Numbered from the stretch's first letter, positions 1-10,021 are shown. The stretch: 64,000 bases of DNA from Kistimonas asteriae (GCF_018263925.1 NZ_JAEVHF010000014.1:62001-126000), one strand, 5' to 3'. The notes: generated from the sequence alone by a model not told the origin. Program-made: numbers and translations.

Positions 1-325
1 TGATGGCTGCTTGCTGCTCTCTGCGCGCCTCTGAGACATCCTGACACCAGTTTTCACAGTAGAATTCACACCACTGCAGCATCGCGTCCAGCAACCCCAT
101 GGCATTGGTGACCTTGGCCAGTTTGGCGCCACCACGAACCGTACGGACCGACGTGGCCATTTCGGTCAGGTCGACCCGCTCAATCCCGGCACTGGATTTC
201 AGTTTCAAGAGTTCCTGAAACTTACTGGTCTGCTTGTCAACTTCAGTCTGAAGCAGCTTACGAGCAGCCATAGCCGGATTGTTTTTCTTTGACTTGCCCT
301 GTTTCTTGGCGTCCTTGTCTGTCAT
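1..325 (-). CDS. Unidentified protein, last gene of the Wsp-type operon (partial, C-terminus off the window)
   Basis: An open frame runs from an ATG at 325 to the window edge without a stop (about 108 residues visible). The N-terminus is Lys-rich (begins MTDKDAKKQGKSKK), followed by a predicted helical stretch and a Cys-containing segment (WCEFYCENWC). It lies 13 bp downstream of the second CheW gene on the same strand, so it is probably co-transcribed with the chemosensory genes. In known Wsp operons the next gene is the hybrid kinase wspE, but I do not see a phosphotransfer histidine motif here. I do not recognise the family. It may be an accessory protein inserted before the kinase. Confidence 0.6.
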   Translation of the reverse strand, partial: MTDKDAKKQGKSKKNNPAMAARKLLQTEVDKQTSKFQELLKLKSSAGIERVDLTEMATSVRTVRGGAKLAKVTNAMGLLDAMLQWCEFYCENWCQDVSEARREQQAAI

Positions 326-338
326 AACACTTTGTCCA

Positions 339-1076
339 TTATTTCATGGCTTGTTCCAGGCCATAGAGCAGCAGGCTTGCATCCAGTAAACCCACCAATG
401 TGCCCTCCAGTTCCAACAATCCGATGCTGTATTTCTGCACCGCCTTGCTGACCGTGGACGGTAACGGCATGACTTTGTCAGCACTGTACCTCGACTGTCC
501 CCAGACCTCATCCACCTCAACAACGAGTGGCTTGTCTGATTTTCCCAGTGTCACCATTCTGGGGTAGGCCTTGTTGATTTTTCCCGGCCCGTTATCGGTA
601 TCCTGTGGTTGACTGGCTGAAATACCCAGAAGCTTTGCCAGGGAAACTACAACCAATGCATCCCCATCAATATTGGCAATGCCATTGATCCCCTTGTTGC
701 TCCTGTGCGGCACCCAACAACACGGCTGCGGTTTCAGAATATTGCCCACCATGGCCGTATCCAGCGCAAACCACTCATCGCCCAGGCGAAACAGGGTCAC
801 CTTGCGCAATCCCGCCTCCGTCTGGACCTTGGCCTTGCGGTACAGTTCACTGTACTGCTGCATTTCCTGCTCATCGGCCAGTGCCTGCCCGGCCAGGCAA
901 TGCCGGCCGGCCTGCACATAGGTGGGACAGTTACGGCAGTGAATGACGTCCTTTAACTCTGGGCAGGTGGCGCCATTCGTCGCCCAGACGCCGATTCGTT
1001 GCCAGCAGGCATCAATGGATTCCCGTGAATCCGCATCTGTCTGGATCAATTCCGAAGATGACTCTTCTTCCGCCAT
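339..1076 (-). CDS. wspD: CheW-like coupling protein, WspD type
   Basis: A 245-residue protein with a CheW domain in its C-terminal two thirds (about residues 90-245: VTLFRLGDEWFALDTAMV onwards), which should link receptors to the histidine kinase in the cytoplasm. The N-terminal extension carries a Cys cluster (CPELKDVIHCRNCPTY) that I recall as typical of WspD rather than ordinary CheW. The start at 1076 has a strong ribosome site (AAAAGGAGTTAGGT-ATG). It follows the CheR-TPR gene on the same strand, in the order known for wspC-wspD. The role is inferred from family and operon order. Confidence 0.85.
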   Translation of the reverse strand: MAEEESSSELIQTDADSRESIDACWQRIGVWATNGATCPELKDVIHCRNCPTYVQAGRHCLAGQALADEQEMQQYSELYRKAKVQTEAGLRKVTLFRLGDEWFALDTAMVGNILKPQPCCWVPHRSNKGINGIANIDGDALVVVSLAKLLGISASQPQDTDNGPGKINKAYPRMVTLGKSDKPLVVEVDEVWGQSRYSADKVMPLPSTVSKAVQKYSIGLLELEGTLVGLLDASLLLYGLEQAMK

Positions 1077-1128
1077 ACCTAACTCCTTTTACAGCACACC
1101 TGCCCTGCGATGTCCTCTGTCAAAATAC

Positions 1129-2499
1129 CTAACCGATCAAGCGGCTTAACCGTGACCTGAGATTTTCAGCCTTGGCCATCTCCCCTTGCCGCTCACACAC
1201 CATAGCGCCATGGAGCAGCGCTTCATGATGTTCGGGATGGAGGTAAAGCACTTTACGAAAATACTGGAAGGCCGATGCCCATTCACCAGCGGCTTCGCTG
1301 ATCACACCCATCAGGAACTGGGCTTCAACATTCTCGGGATGTCGACGCATCAGCTGCCGGCACGCGTCCTTGGCTTTTTCGAGCTTGCCGCTGTCCGCCA
1401 GCATTTCAATCGCATCCAGCTGATCCTCCACACTATCGGCAGTCTCTGACGGCTTGGCTGTCCGTGCATCCCGGAGGGTTGCAGTCTTCACCGCTGGACG
1501 CACCAGCTCATCGGTCTGTCGAGAAAACGCCAGCGTAGATGACTTATTTGTCGTGGATGAAAAAGCGGAGGTTTTCGGTGATTCAACCCCAGAACGCAAC
1601 GCTGGCTTGCCCGGCTGAGTGGATAGTTTCGCCGGTTTATGTTTGGTGCCTGGTGTCGCCACAGATTTTGATAGTGGCGGCATCACATTGACCGCCAGCG
1701 CGTCCCGGGACGCCTTGCTGAAGGCAAAGCGTTTATCGCGGGCCAGGGTATGGAAACCCAGCTGCGCAATACTGGGCGCCTCACAATGGCCCACCATGAG
1801 GATGCCGTCTTCGGCCAGGCTACGCTGGAGCACTTCTGCCATGCGCCGACGGCTCGGGGCATCCAGGTAGATCAGGAAGTTCCGACAGAAAATCACATCA
1901 TACAACCGCGGTTCGGCATTATTGGCCAGCTCCAGCAGGTTCGCCTGGTGGAAACTGACACATTGCTTCACCATCGGTTTCAGGCTGAAGCCATCGCCGT
2001 GCTGCTTGAAATAGGGTTTGGAAAAATCAGGCATGGTGCCGCGGAAGGAAACCCGGCCATATTCGGCCTTCCGGGCTTTGCTCATGGCGTCCGTGTTGAT
2101 GTCATAACCATCCACCACAAACTGGTCTTCCTGCAACCCGATATCAAAAAGCGCCATGGCAATGGAATACGCTTCCTCACCACTGCTGCAAGGCATACTG
2201 GCGACCCGGAACTGCGAGAGGCCATTGAGCCGGCTCCGGCTGCTCAGCGCCTTTTCCTGCAACACGGAAAACGCCCTGAACTCCCTGAAAAACCAGGTTT
2301 CACCGACCGTAATCTCATCCACCAGCGCGGTCAATTCCACAGGGTCTCCCGTCACCTTCATGAAATAAAGGTCGGGATTGTCCAATCCGGCAGCGCTCAT
2401 CCTGCGCTTGATACTCTGCTCAATGGCCTCCTGGCCAATGGACTCAGGATCCAGCCCAATATGTTGCCGCAACAGACCAGTCAGCGCGTTAATTGACAT
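1129..2499 (-). CDS. wspC: CheR-type receptor methyltransferase with C-terminal TPR, WspC-like
   Basis: A 456-residue protein. The N-terminal 270 residues form a CheR methyltransferase that uses S-adenosylmethionine to methylate receptor glutamates; the SAM-binding stretch PCSSGEEAYSIAMAL and the catalytic-domain segment DVIFCRNFLIYL are visible. A low-complexity Ser/Thr/Lys linker (about 275-350) joins it to a C-terminal tetratricopeptide region (AQFLMGVISEAAGEW, ALLHGAMVCERQGEM). This CheR-linker-TPR layout is that of WspC. The start overlaps the end of the upstream CheW gene by 11 bp, indicating translational coupling. Confidence 0.9.
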   Translation of the reverse strand: MSINALTGLLRQHIGLDPESIGQEAIEQSIKRRMSAAGLDNPDLYFMKVTGDPVELTALVDEITVGETWFFREFRAFSVLQEKALSSRSRLNGLSQFRVASMPCSSGEEAYSIAMALFDIGLQEDQFVVDGYDINTDAMSKARKAEYGRVSFRGTMPDFSKPYFKQHGDGFSLKPMVKQCVSFHQANLLELANNAEPRLYDVIFCRNFLIYLDAPSRRRMAEVLQRSLAEDGILMVGHCEAPSIAQLGFHTLARDKRFAFSKASRDALAVNVMPPLSKSVATPGTKHKPAKLSTQPGKPALRSGVESPKTSAFSSTTNKSSTLAFSRQTDELVRPAVKTATLRDARTAKPSETADSVEDQLDAIEMLADSGKLEKAKDACRQLMRRHPENVEAQFLMGVISEAAGEWASAFQYFRKVLYLHPEHHEALLHGAMVCERQGEMAKAENLRSRLSRLIG

Positions 2500-2974
2500 G
2501 ACTCACTGACTCCTCATCCAAATGGTGCTGTGGATAGAGCTGGCCCTGCAGATCCGGTGGCAAAATATCATGCACCTCGAGGCGGTATAACAATTGGCCC
2601 GTCTCCAGCGTGGCGGCGCCTGAATAGGGAATATGCCCGTTATTAATCACCTGGGGGTTGAAGGCGTCATCATCCAGTTTCATGGTTTCCGTCGCCTGTT
2701 CGGTAATCAACGCCAGATGGAGGGTCTCACCGGCAATTTCGCGGTAGTTGACAATGACGACGCGGGTGCTGGTATACCGGGCGCTGGGCTGCTCATTGAA
2801 CAGCATGGCCAGGTCAATCACCGGTATCAGGGCGCCTCGATAATTCAGGGTTCCAGCGACAGCAGGTGAGGTATGCGCCATACCATTGACCGGGATACAG
2901 GGAATCACCTCAACGATAGCGCCACTGGCAAGGGCATAAATTTGCCCGGCTATTTCAAAGCGTAAGTAAATCAT
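2489..2974 (-). CDS. wspB: CheW-like coupling protein, WspB type
   Basis: A single-domain CheW protein of 161 residues (YLRFEIAGQIYALASGAIVEV, then NYRGALIPVIDLAMLF, the conserved CheW core). It should bridge the Wsp receptors and the kinase. It is encoded between the second receptor (78 bp upstream) and the CheR-TPR gene, which it overlaps by 11 bp. The length and single-domain form match WspB rather than the Cys-extended WspD paralogue further downstream. Confidence 0.88.
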   Translation of the reverse strand: MIYLRFEIAGQIYALASGAIVEVIPCIPVNGMAHTSPAVAGTLNYRGALIPVIDLAMLFNEQPSARYTSTRVVIVNYREIAGETLHLALITEQATETMKLDDDAFNPQVINNGHIPYSGAATLETGQLLYRLEVHDILPPDLQGQLYPQHHLDEESVSHVN

Positions 2975-3052
2975 TGCACTGCGTCATTCCTTGACTAATG
3001 ATTAAATCGTAACTTGATCGCTCTGCGTCAAATCTCCCTGGCTCTCGCCAGA

Positions 3053-5200
3053 TCAGCGCTGCTTACTGTCGTCGACCTGGAAGGCCGAAACCGACTGCTG
3101 CAGCCGCTCTGATTCTTCATTCAATTTTTCCACCACACTGTTGGACATCCGCATGGAATCATTCAGATTCCGGATGGTCTCGCCCAGTTGTGACAGGGCT
3201 TCCTGAATCTGCTCAGCACCATCGGACTGGGAACGCATGCCCTGGTGTACCGACTCAAAATGCGGTGCCAGTGTCTGCACTTTCTCAACAATCTGGCTCA
3301 ATTGATCACCCACCTGGCGGGTATCATCCACCCCCTGGCGGATCTCATCCGAGAATTTTTCCATACCCATGACACCGGCAGACACCGCCGCCTGCATCTC
3401 CTTGACCATTTCTTCGATGTCGTAGGTTGCCACCGCCGTCTGATCCGCCAGGCGACGGATTTCCGTAGCTACGGTGCTAAACCCGACGCCATACTCTCCG
3501 GCCTTATCTGCTTCAATGGCGGCATTGACCGACAGCAGGTTGGTCTGATCGGCAATCTTGTTGATGGTGGTCACCACAGCATTGATATTGCCGGCTTTCT
3601 CATTCAATACCGTCAACTTGTCTGAAATATTCTGGGAGGCAGACACCATCTGTTCCACCGTGCCCCGCATCCGGGTCAACCCTTCATGACCATGCTCTGC
3701 CAGTTCCGACGTATCATCCACCGCCCTGGCCACTTCATCCATGTTATTCACCAGTTCCCGGGAAGTGTGCGCGATGTGCTGGGAGGTCGCCATGATCTCA
3801 TTGGTCGTGGCTTCCTGTTCTTTCGCAGACGCTGCCTGCTCCTTGGTCGTCGCACTGATATTGACGGCGGAACTGGACAGTTGCACGCAGGATTTCTGCA
3901 CATTGTCGACAATACCGGCCAGGTTATCGGCCATCTGGTTAGTGCCATCCTTAAGCGTGGCAAAGTCGCCATTCACATCCAGCGTCACCCGCTCGGAAAA
4001 GTCACCCGCCGAAACAGCAGCCATGACCTCATGAACCTCGGCAATTGCTTTCTGTTGCCCTTCCAGCATCTGGTTAAAAGCCCGGCTGGCCTGACCGGTT
4101 TCATCGGTACTGATCACGTCAAGGCGTCGGGACAGGTCACCGCTTTCCTCAATGCTGACCATCATATCCGCCATGGCCTTGATGGGTCTCGAAATCACAC
4201 CGGCCAGGTAAATCGCCAGACAGATAATCAATACCAGTGCCACCAGACCTATGATAAAGATGGTGTATTGTGCATTCCGTATGGGCTGGAAGGCTTCAGC
4301 CTCATCAATTTCTGCCAGTATGGCCCATGTGATGTTGTCAGCCACTTTCACCGGCTCATAGGCGGACAGCACAGGGTTACCGTTATAATCAATGACAATG
4401 CCCGAACCCGCCTGACCTGATAAAGCTGCACGAGAGGCATCCGTATCGACTTTGCCAAGGGCTGGATTGGCAAAGGAGGCCACCACTGTATGATTCACTG
4501 GATCCAAGAAGGAATCAGAACGCATCAACTGGTCGCGCCCAACGAGATACGTTTCTCCGGTTATCCCCATCCCCGTGCGTTCAGTCATGACTTTATTGAT
4601 TTCATCAAGGGACAGTTGCAGCGCAAGAAACATGACCGTCTTGCCCTTGGCCTTCACCGGCATGGCAATAAATGCTGCTGGCGCGCCGGCACTGGGTGCG
4701 TAGGGGGCGAAATCCACCATAGCGAATGTATCCGTATTCATCGCCATCCGGACAGCTTCGCCCAAACCACTGTCCTTGTATTTGCCGGTCAGCAGATTGG
4801 TCTGGTAATCACTCTCATGGGTCACCGTAAAAAAGCAGTAACCCGTTAAATCGATGAGAAACAGGTCATAGTAGCCATTGCGCTCGATGTATCGTGAAAA
4901 AATGCGCATCCCGATTTCATCGAAATGGCGACGTGCCTTCTTCAGGCCCTCACTTTCTATTTGAAGGGTAAGTTCGTCTGCCAGCGTTTCAATCTCATCA
5001 CGGTTCTTTTGTATCAGATTCTGAAGCTGGTGGGCTTTTATGGTTCTTACGGCTTCCAGATGCTCAAAGGCATTACTTTCCAAGGCGTCGGCTTTAATCA
5101 TCAGACCGACAAACCCAACAGTAAAGGCAGGAACCAATCCTGTAAGAATCAAAATAATCAGTAGCTTTCGCTTGAAGTCCAGGCGATTCCACACGCTCAT
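3053..5200 (-). CDS. Methyl-accepting chemotaxis protein with extracytoplasmic sensor and tandem HAMP
   Basis: A 715-residue receptor. A TM helix at about 13-33 is followed by a roughly 280-residue periplasmic region that looks like a double Cache sensor (GETYLVGRDQLMRSDSF, then YEPVKVADNITWAILAEIDE). A second TM lies at about 313-336, then two successive HAMP-like segments (starting ISRPIKAMADMM and VHEVMAAVSAGDFSERV), then a signalling domain with hairpin tip EIRRLADQTAVATYDIEEMV. The last 280 residues are almost identical to those of the adjacent WspA-like receptor, so this is a duplicated signalling module with a different sensor. The start has a good RBS (AGGAGTG). Standard Wsp operons have one receptor. 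Confidence 0.9.
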   Translation of the reverse strand: MSVWNRLDFKRKLLIILILTGLVPAFTVGFVGLMIKADALESNAFEHLEAVRTIKAHQLQNLIQKNRDEIETLADELTLQIESEGLKKARRHFDEIGMRIFSRYIERNGYYDLFLIDLTGYCFFTVTHESDYQTNLLTGKYKDSGLGEAVRMAMNTDTFAMVDFAPYAPSAGAPAAFIAMPVKAKGKTVMFLALQLSLDEINKVMTERTGMGITGETYLVGRDQLMRSDSFLDPVNHTVVASFANPALGKVDTDASRAALSGQAGSGIVIDYNGNPVLSAYEPVKVADNITWAILAEIDEAEAFQPIRNAQYTIFIIGLVALVLIICLAIYLAGVISRPIKAMADMMVSIEESGDLSRRLDVISTDETGQASRAFNQMLEGQQKAIAEVHEVMAAVSAGDFSERVTLDVNGDFATLKDGTNQMADNLAGIVDNVQKSCVQLSSSAVNISATTKEQAASAKEQEATTNEIMATSQHIAHTSRELVNNMDEVARAVDDTSELAEHGHEGLTRMRGTVEQMVSASQNISDKLTVLNEKAGNINAVVTTINKIADQTNLLSVNAAIEADKAGEYGVGFSTVATEIRRLADQTAVATYDIEEMVKEMQAAVSAGVMGMEKFSDEIRQGVDDTRQVGDQLSQIVEKVQTLAPHFESVHQGMRSQSDGAEQIQEALSQLGETIRNLNDSMRMSNSVVEKLNEESERLQQSVSAFQVDDSKQR

Positions 5201-5293
5201 TAGTTCACTCCTGAAAACATCCTTGTTTCAAGTTTCAGCCCATCAAACACTGAAACATTGTTCAACCACGCATTGCTATTGAATGAATCACTG

Positions 5294-6895
5294 TCATTCA
5301 TCAAACCGGAATACAGACACTGATTGCTGCAAACGATCCGATTCCTGATTCAATTCATCCACCACACTGTTTGACATCCGCATGGAATCGTTAAGATTGC
5401 GGATCGTTTCCCCCAACTGGGAGAGTGCTTCCTGAATCTGTTCAGCACCGTCCGATTGTGAACGCATGCCTTTATGCACGGATTCAAAGTGCGGTGCAAG
5501 TGTCTGGACCTTTTCAACAATCAGGCTGAGCTGGCCGCTGACATCACGGGTATCATCCACACCCTGGCGAATCTCGTCCGAGAATTTCTCCATGCCCATG
5601 ACCCCTGCGGATACAGCAGCCTGCATTTCCTTGACCATTTCTTCGATATCGTAAGTCGCCACAGCGGTCTGATCGGCCAGGCGCCGGATCTCGGTGGCAA
5701 CCGTACTGAAGCCCACCCCGTATTCACCGGCTTTATCCGCCTCGATAGCCGCGTTCACGGACAGCAGATTGGTTTGATCGGCAATTTTATTGATAGCGGT
5801 GACTACTGCATTGATATTGTTGGCTTTTTCGTTGAGAACCGTGAGTTTGTCGGAAATATTCTGGGAAGCCTGCACCATCTGCTCGACAGTGCCACTCATA
5901 CGGGTCAGCGAACCATGCCCCTGCTCCGCCAGACCGGAGGTTTCATCCACCGCCCGGGCCACTTCATCCATGTTGTTGACCAGATCACGGGCCGTTTGCG
6001 AGATATGCTGGGAGGTTGCCATGATTTCATGGGTCGTGGCCTCCTGCTCCTTGGCAGAAGCCGCCTGTTCCTTGGTCGTTGCACTGATACTGACGGCGGA
6101 ACTGGAAAGCTGTACACCCGACTGCTGCACATTATTGACCAGCCCAGAAATACTGTTGGCCATATTGTCAAACGACTGGCCGAGCAGAGCGATTTCATTA
6201 TCGCCAGAAAGGTTAAGCCGGGCTGAGAGGTTACCCTTGGATATCTCCTCTGTCGCCACAACGACCTTATCAAGCCGCCCCGTCAGCACCCTGGCGTACA
6301 TAATGATGATCAGTATCACCATTCCAATAACAACGAGACAGACAAATAATAAAATCCTGATCATGGCTGCTGTTTCAGACTTGACCAATACTTCAATCTC
6401 ATCGATCAGCGCTTCAAGTTCATGAAGAAGCGCCTCTTCCTCTCCAGCCGTTCTGGCATCAATCTCTCTAAAGTTCAAGGGATCATGCCGATCAAAGACC
6501 GCCAGTGACTCCTTATGATGGAGAACTAATAGGTCATGATGCTCAATCAGTAAATCAATACCACTAGTGTCTACATCAAGCTCAGCGAGTATGTCTCGAA
6601 CTTCATTAAAATGCTTGATCGTCAACGTTTCCATATCCTGGAAACGTTTAAGATGGCGCTCATACGCCTGATCATCATGCCCGCGAAGCAGGATGTTTTT
6701 CCATTCATCCATCTGTATCGCAAAATCAACTTCAGACTTTTCCAACAGAAGGTCTGCATGGTTTAAATCCTGTGTTCTTTGAAACAACCAAGCTGCCGTA
6801 AAACCCAGGCTTCCGAGTGTTAGAACAAAAACAAATCCCATAATAATGAAAAGCTGTAACTTCAGCTTCACATTATTCATAAAAAGATTAAACAT
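5294..6895 (-). CDS. wspA: Methyl-accepting chemotaxis protein, WspA-like
   Basis: A 533-residue receptor, close to WspA in length. It has a TM at about 16-36, a helical periplasmic four-helix-bundle-like region (40-180), a second TM (about 184-204), a HAMP domain (VLTGRLDKVVVATEEISKG) and a cytoplasmic signalling domain with EIRRLADQTAVATYDIEEMV at the tip, as I recall for WspA. WspA senses surface contact or envelope stress and drives c-di-GMP synthesis through WspE/WspR; those partners would lie beyond the left edge. It is the first gene of the operon. RBS GGAAGGGAATCTGT precedes the ATG. Confidence 0.9.
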   Translation of the reverse strand: MFNLFMNNVKLKLQLFIIMGFVFVLTLGSLGFTAAWLFQRTQDLNHADLLLEKSEVDFAIQMDEWKNILLRGHDDQAYERHLKRFQDMETLTIKHFNEVRDILAELDVDTSGIDLLIEHHDLLVLHHKESLAVFDRHDPLNFREIDARTAGEEEALLHELEALIDEIEVLVKSETAAMIRILLFVCLVVIGMVILIIIMYARVLTGRLDKVVVATEEISKGNLSARLNLSGDNEIALLGQSFDNMANSISGLVNNVQQSGVQLSSSAVSISATTKEQAASAKEQEATTHEIMATSQHISQTARDLVNNMDEVARAVDETSGLAEQGHGSLTRMSGTVEQMVQASQNISDKLTVLNEKANNINAVVTAINKIADQTNLLSVNAAIEADKAGEYGVGFSTVATEIRRLADQTAVATYDIEEMVKEMQAAVSAGVMGMEKFSDEIRQGVDDTRDVSGQLSLIVEKVQTLAPHFESVHKGMRSQSDGAEQIQEALSQLGETIRNLNDSMRMSNSVVDELNQESDRLQQSVSVFRFDE

Positions 6896-7208
6896 ACAGA
6901 TTCCCTTCCAATCGAGCGATTATCCTGCAGATCGCATTCCTGAACCGGAAAATTCTCTTCCGCAACTAAGTAAAAGCCTAGCCGATTCTGTATCCAAAAT
7001 TCCCATCGGATGGCTGACAGCAAATAAAAGAGCAGAGAATTTAAATCACTTTCAATGCCTTAAATGAATTACTCGCTAATTAAATGGCATTGATTATTAA
7101 TAAAGGCGACCTTACCCAAAAAACGTCAACTATTTATTACTGGCCATTTAATCACTGATTTTCGATTGCCTTATCCACAGCCTCCCTGCTGCTGAATAAA
7201 TGCGACTA
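6896..7208. other. Intergenic region upstream of the Wsp-type operon
   Basis: An AT-rich stretch of 313 bp without a credible gene. It must hold the promoter of the minus-strand Wsp operon, but I cannot pick a clear -35/-10 pair. The small plus-strand frame across 6846-7067 overlaps the wspA start antisense and has no coding features. Confidence 0.5.
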
Positions 7209-7490
7209 TTAGCTACGGTAGAGGACTTTAATGATATGAAAGCCAAATCGGGTCTTTACAGGCCCGATTGGCTTGAGGAGATCGCCTGAGAACACCGCTT
7301 TTTCAAAGGAAGCGACCATATCCCCTTTCCGAAACTCTCCCAGGTCGCCACCCCGCCTTTTGGAGGGACAGATCGAGTACTTTTTCGCTAACAGACTGAA
7401 ATCACTCCCCTTTTCCAGTTGCTTGAGAAGCTCCAGGGCCTGTTTTTCGGTTTTAACCAGGATGTGCATTGCTGCCGCTGTACGTGCCAT
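7209..7490 (-). CDS. ppiC: Parvulin-type peptidyl-prolyl cis-trans isomerase PpiC
   Basis: A 93-residue stand-alone parvulin, the same length as E. coli PpiC, with no signal peptide, so cytoplasmic. The order [33 protein letters not shown] and [11 protein letters not shown] covers the whole domain including the conserved His residues. It catalyses prolyl bond isomerisation. It is followed 82 bp later on the opposite side by rsmJ, also on the minus strand, and looks like an independent unit. Confidence 0.95.
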   Translation of the reverse strand: MARTAAAMHILVKTEKQALELLKQLEKGSDFSLLAKKYSICPSKRRGGDLGEFRKGDMVASFEKAVFSGDLLKPIGPVKTRFGFHIIKVLYRS

Positions 7491-7571
7491 TGTCTCTCGA
7501 ATACGCGTAAATCAATGAAAATGAATAATACAGGAACCCACCCTGTCACCGTCAATGGGGCTGACAACCCA

Positions 7572-8396
7572 TCATGCGGGCTCAGCCTGGCGGATACTGG
7601 CAAGGGTATAGACATCAAACCGGCCGGATTTCCCTTCAAGACGATAATTTGGCATTTTTCCGCCAAGGTCAGGCGCCTGCCTGGGGCGCTTGACGACCAC
7701 CCGGAAACGGGCAAGGGCCAGTGCCTGCGCCAACAGCCCGTCGGCATCGACATCTTCCCCTACCAGATCCTGGAATAAACGCATCTCCTTTTTGACCGCC
7801 GCCGCCTTGCGACGGTGAGGAAACATCGGGTCCAGGTAGACAACATCCGGTCGATCCGCCGTTTCCTTGTCAGCCATGGCTGCCATAACACTCAGGGCAT
7901 CACCGGGCGCCAGGGTCATGTTCTGAACGATAGCGCTGACCTCAATATCATCCGCAGCACGGCGCAAGCCATCAATCAGCAGGGCCTGTACCACGTCAGA
8001 ACGCTCAATCAAGGTCATCCGGCACCCCAGGGAGGCCAGCACAAAGGCGTCGCGCCCCAGGCCTGCGGTGGCATCCAGCACATGAAGCTGCCGTTTACCG
8101 GCATCCGCCAGGCCAACGGCTTTGGCGATATCCTGCCCTTTCCCGCCGCCAAAGCGGCGGCGATGGGCGGCGGAACCACCAACAAAGTCGACCCTCACCG
8201 GCCCGGGCGCGCCCTTGCCAGTCAGCTGCAGGCCCAGCCCCGCTTCGCTTTCGTAAAGGACGGCATCAACGGTATCCAGCATTTTCATCGGCTGATCGGC
8301 CACCAGCGGCAAACCTAACTGATGAGCCAGATGGCTCATCCGCTCATGAATACCGGCAGCCGGTGAAGCCATCACCGCCAGCTTCAAGCGACTCAT
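7572..8396 (-). CDS. rsmJ: 16S rRNA (guanine-1516-N2)-methyltransferase RsmJ
   Basis: A 274-residue methyltransferase acting on 16S rRNA. The SAM site [19 protein letters not shown] and the catalytic-type motif YLDPMFPHR are present, both characteristic of RsmJ (YhiQ). The frame stays open upstream into uppP, but the ATG at 8396 ([11 protein letters not shown]) forms an ATGA overlap with the uppP stop, which decides the start. It is therefore translationally coupled to uppP. Confidence 0.93.
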   Translation of the reverse strand: MSRLKLAVMASPAAGIHERMSHLAHQLGLPLVADQPMKMLDTVDAVLYESEAGLGLQLTGKGAPGPVRVDFVGGSAAHRRRFGGGKGQDIAKAVGLADAGKRQLHVLDATAGLGRDAFVLASLGCRMTLIERSDVVQALLIDGLRRAADDIEVSAIVQNMTLAPGDALSVMAAMADKETADRPDVVYLDPMFPHRRKAAAVKKEMRLFQDLVGEDVDADGLLAQALALARFRVVVKRPRQAPDLGGKMPNYRLEGKSGRFDVYTLASIRQAEPA

Positions 8397-9196
8397 AGCC
8401 AGAGCACACCCAGCAGCACACACCCCAGCAGCAGACGGTAAATGACAAATGGCATCAAACCGATACGGTTGATGAAAGCCAGGAAATAGTGGATACACAC
8501 GAAGGCACTGACCGCCGAAATGGCGATACCGCTGATTAAAATCCCCCATTCAACAGGCACATTCGCTGATACCAACTGCAGGATTTTCAGGCTGCCGGCC
8601 GCCACGATGACGGGAATCGAGAGCAGGAAGGAAAACCGGGCCGCCGCATCGCGGGTCAATCCCAGGAACAGGCCGGCGGTCAGGGTAATGCCGGAGCGGG
8701 AGGTTCCCGGAATCAGGGCAATCGCCTGGGCAAAGCCAATAATCAGCGCCTGCTTCAGGGTCAGTTTCTCAAGGGGCTGTGACAACGTCCCCCGGCGATC
8801 TGCCCATCCGAGCAACGCACCGAAGATCAGGGTCGTACCGGCAATCAGGGTGGCTGAGCGCATGGCATCATCCAATCCTGTTACGCTCAGGAAACCACCA
8901 AAAATCACGGCGGGAAACGTCGCCCAGACCAGGTACCAGGCCATCCGGCTGTTCTGGGTCGATGGGCCGCCGGTGACACTTTTGCTCCAGTCGACCAGCA
9001 TCCGGATCAAATCCTGCCGGAAGTAAGCCACCACGGCCAGCAGCGTCCCCAGATGAACGGCCACATCGAATGCCAGTCCCTGGTCAGGCCAGCCCAATAG
9101 CTGCGAGGGCAGAATCAGGTGCGCGGAACTGGAAATCGGTAAAAATTCCGTTAAACCCTGGATCAATGCCAGGACAATCAAATGCAGTGTTTCCAC
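8393..9196 (-). CDS. uppP: Undecaprenyl-diphosphatase UppP (BacA)
   Basis: A 267-residue, multi-span inner-membrane enzyme that dephosphorylates undecaprenyl diphosphate to recycle the lipid carrier of peptidoglycan synthesis and gives bacitracin tolerance. Both signature motifs are visible: [14 protein letters not shown] near the N-terminus and [10 protein letters not shown] in the middle. Length is normal for the family. Its stop overlaps the rsmJ start, and it begins 17 bp after the tsaB stop, suggesting a tsaB-uppP-rsmJ operon. Confidence 0.96.
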   Translation of the reverse strand: METLHLIVLALIQGLTEFLPISSSAHLILPSQLLGWPDQGLAFDVAVHLGTLLAVVAYFRQDLIRMLVDWSKSVTGGPSTQNSRMAWYLVWATFPAVIFGGFLSVTGLDDAMRSATLIAGTTLIFGALLGWADRRGTLSQPLEKLTLKQALIIGFAQAIALIPGTSRSGITLTAGLFLGLTRDAAARFSFLLSIPVIVAAGSLKILQLVSANVPVEWGILISGIAISAVSAFVCIHYFLAFINRIGLMPFVIYRLLLGCVLLGVLWL

Positions 9197-9213
9197 AGCT
9201 AAGGCTCCATCAC

Positions 9214-9888
9214 TCAGCGTTCATGTTTTTTCTTGGCCACGTCGTCGCGCAGATACACGGGCAGCGCCTGCTCAGCGGCGACGCCTTCCCTGCGCGCAAA
9301 AGCGACCGAGGCCAGCAGGGCAATATCCGCCGCATGGGGATAGTCATCGGGATAACATTGGCTGACGGGAACCGCGATACGATCCCGGTAGAGCCAGCCA
9401 GAGCCAACGCCCACCAGGTTATCCGGCACAGTTTCTACGGTTACCGCTTCCGGTGGGGAAACCTGCTCAGCCCCCTGCAACACCATGACGCCATTGTCCG
9501 CACTATAAAAGGCCTGATAGATTTCATCCATACGGGCGTCAATCGTCGCCAGCACCTGCTGGGCGCCATATTGGCGCAATCCCAGCTGCGCCAGCGCCGC
9601 CAGGGTGGATACCGGGATCACCGGCAGATCCGCCCCAAACGCCAGCCCCTGGGCAATACCTGTGGCAATACGCACCCCGGTGAACGCTCCCGGCCCGCGG
9701 CCAAAGGCAATGGCATCCAGCGCCATCATCGACTGACCGTGCTCAGCCAGGATCGCCTCAATCATCGGCAGTATCTGCTGGCTGTGCTGCCGGGGCAGGA
9801 TATCGAAGTGTTCGCGCACTTCGCCATCCAGATAAAGGGCGACGGAACAGGCTTCCGTGGCCGTATCCAGTGCCAGAATCCTGGGCAT
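9214..9888 (-). CDS. tsaB: tRNA threonylcarbamoyladenosine biosynthesis protein TsaB
   Basis: A 224-residue ASKHA-fold protein that partners TsaD in making t6A37 on tRNAs reading ANN codons. The conserved N-terminal ILALDTATEACSVAL and the GRGPGAFTGVRIATG segment identify TsaB. I chose the ATG at 9888 (MPRIL): it has GGAG 11 nt upstream, whereas the in-frame GTG at 9900 sits directly against that GGAG. First gene of a probable operon with uppP and rsmJ. Confidence 0.94.
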   Translation of the reverse strand: MPRILALDTATEACSVALYLDGEVREHFDILPRQHSQQILPMIEAILAEHGQSMMALDAIAFGRGPGAFTGVRIATGIAQGLAFGADLPVIPVSTLAALAQLGLRQYGAQQVLATIDARMDEIYQAFYSADNGVMVLQGAEQVSPPEAVTVETVPDNLVGVGSGWLYRDRIAVPVSQCYPDDYPHAADIALLASVAFARREGVAAEQALPVYLRDDVAKKKHER

Positions 9889-10021
9889 AATTACACTCAC
9901 TCCGGGAATAATTGCGGCGGATTATACGTTGAAAAAACGATCAGGCCGATAAGGGATTAAACAACAAGCAGGTTGGCGTTGATAACGGCGATGACAAACG
10001 TATCATCCATGTCAGTCGCAG

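Noticed and set aside
1750..2496. Long plus-strand frame (248 residues) opposite wspC
   Set aside because: Fully antisense to the conserved CheR methyltransferase; a codon-bias shadow.
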